A stretch of 64,000 bases of DNA. Source: Carboxylicivirga linearis (GTDB lineage Bacteria; Bacteroidota; Bacteroidia; Bacteroidales; Marinilabiliaceae). The translations under genes and the position numbers were made by a program. This document shows, piece by piece, positions 24,813 through 34,500 of the stretch (within the stretch, counting starts at the first letter, position 1; each line of letters begins with the position of its first letter). The DNA is taken from assembly GCF_018271995.1 (NCBI RefSeq), contig NZ_JAGUCO010000003.1, positions 492,831 through 556,830 on the forward strand. Direction: 5' to 3'. The notes beneath the pieces are model-generated. The model was not told the origin of the DNA, ran no database searches, and saw only the letters and a program-made list of their open reading frames with translations.

Positions 24813-26969
24813 ATGAAGTGCTTCCAAAAGAATGTAATAACATTCGTTTTATTGTTTTTTATAGGCATTAATCTTGTAAATGCTCAAACCGATTTAATTG
24901 TTTATAATGGTGAGGATATTGAAGAAATTGGAACTTCTTATACTTCTATTACAGTTAATTCAGGTGGTAAAGTAACCTTTACATCAGAGGTGACTACCGG
25001 TCTGTTAACAATTAATGAAGGCGGTGTAATGGTTGTAAATGGCAATTTAAATGTTGTTACAAACGGAGCGGCTAAATTGGTAATTGATGGTACTCTGATT
25101 GTTACCGGGTCATTAGATATCAGTAGTAGTGGAAATAGTGAGAGTATAACTGTGGAAACAAGCGGTGTTTTGGTTGTTGGTGGTAGTTATACCTACGGCG
25201 GGAAAGATAATAAGGAAGTTAACTCTGGAGATGTTTATTTAAGTGATCCTACGGATTGGGATGGTGGTAATGGAATTGAGGGATCAGGTGGCGATATTGC
25301 TGATCTGATCGATTCAGGCGTTCTACCAGATGAAATACTGGAAGATTTTATAGATAATTATGATGGTAGTGGATTGCCAGCATATGATTGGAATGGATCT
25401 GCTGGTGAAGATTGGGATGATGTAAGCAACTGGAGTGATGGACAAATTCCGGCTACAGCTGATAATGTTACAATAATATCAAGTGCAAGTAACTGGCCTA
25501 AACAGTGTACTGGTAAGGTTTATTATATGTGGAATCTGACCCTTGAACCAAATTCTCAAGTTGTTATACCAGAAGGTAGTCGAGTTACAGTTTATGGAGA
25601 TATTACTATCCCTTCAAGTGCGTCGCTTACTGTAATTAATTCGGATAGTTCGCCAAGTTCATTTATACACTATGGTGATGTTTTGGATGAAAATGACAAT
25701 CCTGGAGAGATAACTTATTCCTGGACATATGCATCAAGAAGATATTGGTATGTTGGACACTCAATTCAATCAGCTGATATAAGTAGTTACGAGGATATTG
25801 TTACCAGGGATGCGAACGCTTACTTTCTATATAAGTTTGAAAATGGTTCGTGGGTTAATGTAAATGGAGGTGCTTTGGAGGCAGATCCGCTAACAGGATA
25901 TTCTTTAATAGTAAAAGACGATGGATCCTATATTAATCATACCGGAACACCCAATTATACCGATCTTTCAACGACTCTGTCCGATGGATGGCAGCTTATT
26001 GCAAACCCATATCCGGCATATTATCAATTGGCAGTAGAAGATCCTGCAACAGGAGATTTTAGAAACACGAGTGGTTCGGTATATGTTAGAACCGGTGCTG
26101 ATGCTAATAGCCGAGACTTGGCTACCTATAATGTATTAACAGGTATTAGCACTCCGGCAACTTTTGATGGCGTGTTGGCACCTGGTCAGTGTTTTTGGGT
26201 AAAGAAAGCTCAGGACGGTGATGTTTATATGAAGGCAAATAAGCGTATACATGGCACTGCCTCATTAAAATCTACTTTAAAAGAAGATAATGTTTTACGT
26301 ATTAACCTGCAAAACGACTTTGCTACAGGAGAAGCGGTGGTTGCTTTTAGAGATAATGGTCAGACAGAATTAAGCAGGAAGGACTCAGAACTAAGGATGG
26401 ATACCAGAAATAAAATATCATACCTATATTCTATAAAGTCAGAAAAGAAGGTTGTGATAAATGTTCAGCCTTCGGAGTACGATACTTGCAGTATTCAGTT
26501 GGGGTATAAAGCATTTGCTGCAGGTGTTCATCATTTGAGTTTAAACAATATTAACAGGTTTGATGCGGAGAAAGAAGTTGTATTAGAGGATAAAGAAACG
26601 GGTGCTTTTATCAATCTTAAGCAAACTGAAGGATATACATTTAATTGCAAACAAGGAGTCGATAATAATCGATTTGTTTTGCATGTTTATGCTGGTTCAT
26701 TGAAAAGCCAGGAGGCTAAACAAGCTGGAGTAAATGATATAGATGATAAGGTTTCAGTAACTACTCTTCAAGAAGGTACTGTTTCTATAAAATGCAATTG
26801 GGATGCACAGCAGAAAAGTATTTCGTTGTATAGTATAGGTGGTGAGTTAGTGCAGACAGAAAGTTTTGAAGGAGCTGAAAAAGTGTTGAAGTGCAATGCT
26901 TCAGGATTGTATATCTTAAAACTTACTAGTGAGGATAAAGTGTACACACAAAAGATATTTATCGAGTAG
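24813..26969 (+). CDS. Secreted T9SS-sorted protein, short member of the giant family
   Basis: 718 residues. The signal peptide (about 1-25, VITFVLLFFIGINLVNAQ) is followed by a short beta-solenoid-like stretch rich in Gly, Thr and Val (about 30-140) and an acidic linker. The shared C-terminal cassette runs from about 188 to 625. It begins with a W-x-G/NW module (YDWNGSAGEDWDDVSNW), continues with SRRYWYVGHSI, GWQLIANPYPAYYQ, GSVYVRTG, and ends RFVLHVY. The last 75 or so residues form a T9SS type A sorting domain (SIKCNWDAQQKSISLYSIGGELV, GLYILKLTSEDKVYTQKIFI). It should be exported by the Sec and T9SS routes to the surface or medium. The same cassette ends the three larger proteins downstream. 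Function unknown; adhesion or matrix roles are possible. Confidence 0.85.
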   Translation: MKCFQKNVITFVLLFFIGINLVNAQTDLIVYNGEDIEEIGTSYTSITVNSGGKVTFTSEVTTGLLTINEGGVMVVNGNLNVVTNGAAKLVIDGTLIVTGSLDISSSGNSESITVETSGVLVVGGSYTYGGKDNKEVNSGDVYLSDPTDWDGGNGIEGSGGDIADLIDSGVLPDEILEDFIDNYDGSGLPAYDWNGSAGEDWDDVSNWSDGQIPATADNVTIISSASNWPKQCTGKVYYMWNLTLEPNSQVVIPEGSRVTVYGDITIPSSASLTVINSDSSPSSFIHYGDVLDENDNPGEITYSWTYASRRYWYVGHSIQSADISSYEDIVTRDANAYFLYKFENGSWVNVNGGALEADPLTGYSLIVKDDGSYINHTGTPNYTDLSTTLSDGWQLIANPYPAYYQLAVEDPATGDFRNTSGSVYVRTGADANSRDLATYNVLTGISTPATFDGVLAPGQCFWVKKAQDGDVYMKANKRIHGTASLKSTLKEDNVLRINLQNDFATGEAVVAFRDNGQTELSRKDSELRMDTRNKISYLYSIKSEKKVVINVQPSEYDTCSIQLGYKAFAAGVHHLSLNNINRFDAEKEVVLEDKETGAFINLKQTEGYTFNCKQGVDNNRFVLHVYAGSLKSQEAKQAGVNDIDDKVSVTTLQEGTVSIKCNWDAQQKSISLYSIGGELVQTESFEGAEKVLKCNASGLYILKLTSEDKVYTQKIFIE

Positions 26970-26990
26970 AGATTATTCTGAAAATCATAG

Positions 26991-27027
26991 AAGATCCATT
27001 GGCTATTGTCGATGGATCTTTTTTTTG
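26991..27027 (+). terminator. Terminator after the 718-residue protein gene
   Basis: AAGATCCATTG (26991-27001) pairs with CGATGGATCTT (27010-27020), 11 bp with one wobble, followed by a T tract. Confidence 0.85.
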
Positions 27028-27103
27028 ATTTATATAAACCATATATGCGCTTTTCTATTGCAGAAAGCTAATAAGGTGTAAGTAAACAGCCTCCATGGTG
27101 AAG

Positions 27104-27137
27104 CAAGAAAAAAAGGTCCATTGTAAAATGAACCTTT
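27104..27137 (-). terminator. Terminator of the minus-strand helical protein gene
   Basis: On the minus strand AAAGGTTCATT (27137-27127) pairs with AATGGACCTTT (27122-27112), leaving a TTAC loop, followed by a T tract (27111-27104 region). It lies 26 nt beyond the stop codon at 27163. Confidence 0.8.
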
Positions 27138-27162
27138 AAGTAAATTCAATTCTATGAAATAA

Positions 27163-27849
27163 CTACCTTGTGTTTTTCTTGTATTGACTAATAAGCGAGT
27201 TTAATTCACCAGAAACAGCGTCGAATAAAGAATCTTTATTGATGGTAGCATAAGCCTTTATCAGGTTAATTAAATCGCGGTAATCGCTGGTAGTTTGTTT
27301 ACGTAATTCTTTTAGATTTAAGTCCAGTGGATCAGCTGTTTTTTGAGTACGTTCAGTATATGTTTTATTAAATTGTGAGTTTTCTTTATTAAGTACATCA
27401 AGCCATTCTGCCAGAAGTAAATTGCTTACAGCAGCAAGGTTAGGCTCTGTTTTCCATTTATTCACAATACTGTCAATAATACTGGTTTCAGCAACTCTTT
27501 TAATGCGACTTATACTAGATCCAAAGGTTTCGATAGAATGTAACAGCAGCTCGGCACTTTCTACAGTGCTTGGCTTGTAGTGGTTAGTGTAGGCTTCAAG
27601 CAGCTGAATAATTCCATTTAAGGTTTTGTCTCTTTTTTTATCCAGTTCATCTAATACCTCAGTAAGCTCAGAACTTTTATCTTGCTTGTATTTGGTTATG
27701 ATTATTTCAAATCCTGCAGATAATGTGTTAAGCTGACTGCTTATGTATTCCTTAATTTCAGGATGTGCTTGAATAATCTGAATACTGTTTTTAATAAATG
27801 GAATAAATTCACTGTTTCGAAGTTTCTCAATTTTAATTCCTTGAATCAT
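27163..27849 (-). CDS. Hypothetical all-helical protein, possibly DUF6261-like
   Basis: 228 residues, no signal peptide and no membrane segment. The composition is almost purely helical with many Leu, Glu, Lys and Ser residues. The opening GIKIEKLRNSEFIPFIKNSIQII recalls the start of Bacteroidota DUF6261 proteins, but I cannot confirm it. The Lys/Glu-rich centre (KYKQDKSSELTEVLDELDKKRDKTLNG) may be a coiled coil or four-helix bundle. It is antisense to and between two genes of the giant secreted family, with its own terminator, and is divergent from the 2765-residue protein gene across a 736-nt spacer. It is clearly a real gene by length and composition; function unknown. Confidence 0.7.
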   Translation of the reverse strand: MIQGIKIEKLRNSEFIPFIKNSIQIIQAHPEIKEYISSQLNTLSAGFEIIITKYKQDKSSELTEVLDELDKKRDKTLNGIIQLLEAYTNHYKPSTVESAELLLHSIETFGSSISRIKRVAETSIIDSIVNKWKTEPNLAAVSNLLLAEWLDVLNKENSQFNKTYTERTQKTADPLDLNLKELRKQTTSDYRDLINLIKAYATINKDSLFDAVSGELNSLISQYKKNTR

Positions 27850-27978
27850 ATTTATTTGGATTTTTAATTAACTAATGAATAAATATATAAAAATAAATTA
27901 CACGTTTTTGTTTTAACAAAATATTTTTCAAGGATATTATCAAAGGACATAAAATTATGAGGTTGCTACTAATATGCA

Positions 27979-28110
27979 ACCTTGTTTGGAGTTGTCAACC
28001 CTTGCCGAAAGTGTCGTGCACCCTTGTTTGGAACTTTCGGCAAGGGTAGAAACAATGAAGTAATGCTGTTTGGTGGTTTCGGCATATGTCAATGGTTCCA
28101 AACAAGGGTG
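27979..28110. repeat. Interleaved long inverted repeats in the 736-nt spacer
   Basis: CCCTTGCCGAAAGT (27999-28012) is the exact complement of ACTTTCGGCAAGGG (28033-28046). CCCTTGTTTGGAAC (28021-28034) is the exact complement of GTTCCAAACAAGGG (28095-28108), and a near copy of it also occurs at 27980-27992. Because the second left arm lies inside the loop of the first hairpin and its partner lies outside, both cannot form as simple hairpins together: they would make a pseudoknot or alternate. The rest of 27850-28585 has no gene; a TATATTTG box sits at 28474-28481 without a clear upstream partner. Confidence 0.7.
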
Positions 28111-28585
28111 TTTCTTCGTTTCGGCTATGGCTGATGCGTGTAGATAGTCTTGTTTCCTGTTGGAATATAATATTATAGAGCTTTATTGCCTATGCTTAGA
28201 GTATTTTTGTGGTTTGTGTAAAACAATCTTTTTCCTTCGGATTTAATACCAACGTACTATTATTTAAACAGGGAATTTTTAAAAAAAATGGATAAAAACT
28301 ACGATAGGAATATCGCTTGTTTGTTTGAACAATTTGTATGTAAATTTGCTATATGAACTTATAGACCTAATGGTTAGTTGATGCTTTAATTATGTTTATA
28401 TTGATGTAATCTTTTTTGTGGTTTGATCATAGCAAACGGCTTATTTAATCAGAAAAAAAACACCCTTTGATCCTATATTTGGATTTTTTAACAAAAATGT
28501 ATGAAACTTTTACGCTTCTATACGTACAAATGCGCAGAATGAAGACATAACCTAATGTCTGCCTTGATTTTGAAAAAATATCGAT

Positions 28586-31500
28586 ATGAAAAAAATATAC
28601 TCTTTATTATTTGTTTTGCTTGTGATGGGTGGAACCGCCTTTTCGCAGGATACCTGGTATACATTGGCCAGTGGAGATTGGGACGATCCGGATATATGGA
28701 CCCTTGATCCCGCAGGTGCAGTGCCGGTTGGTAGTCAAGTGCCAATTGCCGGAGATAATGTTGTTATTTTAAGTGGTAAAACAGTAACGGTACCCGATGG
28801 GGTATCGCCGTATGACAGTCCATTGAAGAATGTTACTTTAAATTGCGGTAGTGTAACCATAAATGGTAGTCTCGATCTGCGTCAATCAACAGGTCATAAC
28901 TTCACATCATTAAAAGGTAACGGACGCTTATTAATGGCAGACGATAATTATCCTACCATTGGAGTAGGTGGTGATGCTGATTTTACCAGCCAGGATGAAG
29001 ACGATGGAACAGTAGTGTTTTATGGAAACAGTTTTAATATTACCACTGCCTACAGTTTTAGTAACCTGGAGATAGACATGAATGCTGGTCAGGTGGTTAC
29101 CATTGAAGATGATCTTACGCTAGACGGTAACTTAATTGTAACAGCCGGTACCATACAAATTAACAATGCAGGAACTACACCTTTAACTACTACGGTTAAC
29201 GGAAATGTTTATGTTGAGAGTGCCGGAGCCATAACGGTTGGTACAGGGGCAGCTTTTCACTGGTTAAATGTATATGGTGATTTTACCAATGAAGGATCAG
29301 TAGATTTTTCAAATTCGGCACAGTATGCTGAAGCTACTAACGGAGCCGTAAAACTAAAATTCTCAGGAACCACCGATACCGAATTTCAATGTAACGGTAC
29401 TGCCGATTTATACCGTTTGTTTGTTGATAAAGGGGTAAATAAAACTTTTAAGGTTGCGGTTACGGCTGATAATACTGCTAATTTTTCGTTATACGGGCCT
29501 GTTGATTATCTCGCTTATAATGGTATAGATGGAACGGATGGAGCTTCAGGAGCAGAGCGTTTGCCTGTTGTTATCGAAAATGGGACCTTAGAGTTAGGTT
29601 CTAATATTGTTATTGATCGTTTAGGAGAAAATATTGATGGTAATGCTCCCAATGAATTTACCATACCTTCAACAGGAAGACTTTATGTTAATGGTGCAGA
29701 TATTACAACATTTGATGCCTCGGCCTATGTTAATGCATGGGAAGTACCATCAGACTGGCAAGGATTAACAATATTTGGTGAGCTTAAAATGGCTGCAGGA
29801 ACATTTACTATTCCTGAGGATGCAAATGGTATTAGATATTATGACAACACATCAACTTCTGCCACTATAAAAATTGAAGGAGGAACTATTAACACTACCC
29901 AATTATGGCAATATAATTCAGATGGACGTTTGAATTATTCTCAATCAGGTGGTACATTTCATATTCACGCATTGCCAACAAATAATTGGGGATCACCTTC
30001 ATTTGATATTGCCAATGAGGAGCAAATATTTGAAATGACCGGTGGTATAATTGAATTTTCGGCTGTAAATAAGCATAATTTTACAGCTCTTAGAATTCAA
30101 TCAGGAGATGGAAATTATAATGTGACTGGCGGAACCATTCAATTTAATACACCAACTGCTTCGCCAGAAAGTAATCAGGCGGAAATCTATTCTACGGTAC
30201 CTTTGTATAATATAGATATTCAAGCATCAGCAACCGGTCAGGAGGTACAGGTGGTTGATCAGTATGGTAATTCCGGAGGTAGTTCTGAATTAACTGTTTT
30301 AAATGATTTGACCATTGCTACAGATGCTACTTTTAATGATAATGGATTTGATGTATCTATAGGAGGGGAATTAAACATCGCCGGAACCTATACGCAAGCT
30401 GGTAATTTGGTGTTTGATGGTGCGCAGGATGGAGCGATTAATAATCAAACCGGAGGAGTTTTAACCTTTGGAAGTGGATTAACTATTAATAAAGACCGTC
30501 ATTCAACAGCTGGTAGTTACTATACAGTTAGTTTAACCGGTAATCACAACATTAATATAGATGGTTCCTTACGTTTAACACGCGGTGCTTTAGATGTAAT
30601 TGATTATTGGCCAACCGTAAGCGATAGTGTTAAGATATCGGACGGAGATTTAACATCGTCGGGCAACGGAGGTTTGGAACTAACCGGTTCTTCTCCTATT
30701 TTACAAGGTAAGTTTGGGAAAGAATTTAACTTCGGTAACATCCGCTTAAATAATACAAATAACGGGGCTGCATTAGCCACTGATGTAAATGTAGAGGATT
30801 TTACATTTGTTAGTTCAGGCACTGGCAAAGTAAGCTTGGGAGTGCATAACTTAACGGTTACAGGAAGTGTAACCAATAGTAGTAGTGACAGGTATTTTTA
30901 TACCAGTGATAATGCCAGTGATGGGGGGGTAACTTTGCCTGTAGTTTTAGATCAAAGTTATGGTTCTGGTACCTTGGTTAAAACTTTCCCGATTGGTACA
31001 AGTGCTGGATACACGCCCGGCTATATTTATGCGCAAAATTCTCCTGCTACTAGTGGTACTGTAACAATGGTACCTGTATTTAGCAATCATCCAACAGTTG
31101 CTGACCCGAATTACGCTCTGGATTATTTCTGGAGGGTAAGCTATACCGGGTTAGAAACCATAGGTGATGATATGAGATATAGTTTTGATAACTATGAAAC
31201 TATTAATGTACCAACTTATGGTACCTGGCCATTTGAAGTAGATCCTGTAGCTTCCGTTTTTAATGATAATGTTTGGCAAGATAGTGGTCAAGGTTCGAAA
31301 TCAGGAAACAATCTAGATTTTGTTTTTGGATCATATCTTAGTAAGGATTACAGTTATGTTGTTCCAAGTAGTGCCTGGGGATGGTCAATGCCTGATCCGA
31401 GAACTTTATATAGTAGAAACGCAACAAGTGGTGGTAGCTATGATGATAGAAATACATGGTCGTTAACAGGACATGATGGAAATAAAGTTAATAATAATCA

Positions 31501-34500
31501 ACGACCAACTGCCATTGATTATGTTATAATAGCATCAGGTCACACAGTAACCATTGATGCGAATGGAGCAGAAGCATCGCAATTACAAGTAGATGGAACC
31601 CTTTACGTTGAAGATGGAACATCAGGGCATGACATTACAGCATTAAGTGGTAGTGGAACTATTGTTTATGAGGAAAACAATAACTGGAGTAGTTACGTTA
31701 TAATAAATGCAGATCACTCAGAGTTTTTAGATACAGAAACGGCAACCATTGAATATACAGGAACAGGTGACCCAAGGATAATGCCTTCTGATTCTGATAT
31801 TGCCTATTATCCAAATTTAAAAATTTCAGGTTCTGGTGAGGTAAGATGTCAGCAGACAGAGGATGTTTTGGTTAATGAAGATTTATTAGTTGAGTCTGGT
31901 ACAATGAATTTTCTTTCCTACAATGGACAAACAGTCACTGTTGGTGGAGATGTGAATATTTCGGGAGGTACACTATCTTTCTATACAACCAATAACAGTA
32001 ACCGGTATTTCGATATTGAAGGAGATATCATTATGTCAGGTGGTACATTTAGTGATGCCAACAACCAAGAAAGTAAAATATACTTAAGGGGAAATATTGC
32101 CCAAACAGGGGGAACCTTATCCTTCTCGTCAGCAAATATTGTATTTGAAGGTACCGAAAGTGTTACGTATAGCAGTACGGGTACGCCGGCCTCATTTTAC
32201 AGGGTCAGAATTGATAAGCCCGAAGATCAGACAGTGGCTTTTAATTCCGATTTTGATTTAACAGCCTGGACCAATGGAACAACTAAGTCGTTGATTTTAG
32301 AATCAGGTATTTGCCATTTAAACCATTCGGATATTAAGCTTAATTTAACAACCGGAGGTGCTGATTTTCAAATTCCGGCAAGTGCAACTTTACAAGTCAC
32401 TAATGGAGCAACCGTAAATACATGTGCTAACTACGGCCTTCGTTTAAGTGGAGCTTTAGTTGTAGATGGTGGAATTGCCAATATTGATGGAACCAAGGTT
32501 AATGATGTAGGAGTTGAGAGTTCTGATGGAACCAGTTTTATTGAGTTTACAGCTTCGGGTAGTTCAAGTATTAATGTTACTGGCGGTGGAGAGTTACACG
32601 TTGGCGATCAAATAAGAAGAACGACTAATACTGAAGAAGGAATCTTAACTTTTGCGCAAAACGGAGGAACGGTTAATATTGGAACCGTTGGATCTGATAT
32701 TAAGGCTACACGTGGTATGTTTGAGATATTGGGTACAGGTAGTTCTTTTAGTCAGGCAGATGGTGATGTAATTAATATCGTTCGATCAAATACCAGTTCG
32801 AGCATACCTTCACTCTATTTTTCTCCGGAAACAGTAAGTTATGGAACTGGTTCAGGCTTTGCCTTTGATGGTACTAACGAAGCCGCAGCTACTTTTGTAA
32901 TGTATGCTGATCAGGCCCTTAATAATATTGAAATATCAGGCGATGATTCAGATGTTATTCAATTACTAACGTTAGCGCATACCGTTGATGGAACTTTAAC
33001 AATTGGAGCGGATGCTGTTTTTGATGCCAATGGTCTGGATCTGACACTAGGTGGAGATTTAATTAATAATGGAGCGTTCTCTGCCAATAATAATACCACC
33101 TATTTTGTGAGTGATGCCGATCAAACTATTTCAGGATCGGGAACGACCACCTTTGCTGATGTAATTAAGCAAACCGGTACTGGAGCTTTGATTTTGGATA
33201 GAGCCATCACTGTATCAGATGATTTGGTTTTATCAAGCGGAACATTAAATACTGCCGCTTATGATTTAACAGTTGAAGGAGACCTTACCAATAATATTAC
33301 AACCAGTTCAACCGGAAATGGAATTATAATGGCTGGTTCAGATGTGCAACAACTGGGCGGGAGTGGAACTTTTTCAGTGTTAACCATCAATAACTCAAAC
33401 GGCGTTGTGTTACCTACACAATCAGGTGCCATTACCTTTGCCGATAAATTAAGAATGGTAGATGGTGTTTTTGATATAGGACGAAACTTATTGGTTTTTG
33501 GTGAGTCTGCTGCTATTGAAGAGGTAAATCCATTCTCTTCTTCAAATATGATTCAAACCAATTTATCGTTTACCGATAATGGAATCAAAAAAACATTCCC
33601 TGTTATATCGGCTTCTACCTTATTTACCTATCCTATAGGTTCTCTTGGTAAATATACTCCTATAGAATTTGATATTACGGCTAATGGAAATAATACAGGT
33701 TCTATACGTGTAAAAGCAGCTGATGAACCTCATATTTCAATATTACCTGCCGATCAGGGTAGTGTGCTACAGTATAACTGGACTTTGGATGCAGATGGAA
33801 TATCAGGCTTTACGGCTGACGCCAGTATGTATTCTAACGATGGTGATGCACCGGGTGATACAGCTCAATATATTACAGCACGAATATTACTGGGAAGTAC
33901 GGATTGGAATAAGTTTACAACGGATGATTTTCATGGCAGAGATGGTGCTAATGATATTTCACTGTTTACATTCTCGGATACTGATGATTCGGGAATTGAT
34001 GGAGATTACACTGCCGGTGTATCCACTGCTATACCTGATCAGGTACCTGCTTTCATTACGGTTACAGATGGAAATTATTCCGATCAGAGTACCTGGGCTA
34101 CTTATGACCCCGACACTCAGGCAACAGGTACTCCAGGAGTTAATGTTCCAGCCGGTGGGCCGCGCGGAAGTATTATTTATGTAGACAATACATTATCATT
34201 CCCTGATAATTTTGAGGCTGCTTACAGAACGTATATTAATGCGTCAGGAATTGTAAATATCGGTACATCTATAGGACATCGATTGGGTGATGTATTTGGT
34301 ACAGGTACTTTAAAACTTGAGAATGGAGATTTACCTGCCGGATCGTATGATACATTTTTCTCAGCCAGCGGAGGTGTTTTGGAGTATTCAGGTTCTTCAG
34401 ATTATGATGTGCTGAGTGAGATTCCTAATGTGAATAGTGTTCTGTTTAGTGGAACAGGAGCCAGAAGGTTGCCAAATATAGATGTTCAGTTATATGGCGA

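Noticed and set aside
28474..28481. TATATTTG as promoter of the 2765-residue gene
   Set aside because: It matches the -7 consensus but no TTG lies 19-21 nt upstream, and such AT-rich matches are expected by chance.
33723..34184. A 153-residue plus-strand frame inside the 2765-residue gene, and similar ones at 51571 and 57670
   Set aside because: Out-of-frame shadows rich in Met, Ile and Leu; the host frame is continuous and family-like across them, so no frameshift is needed.
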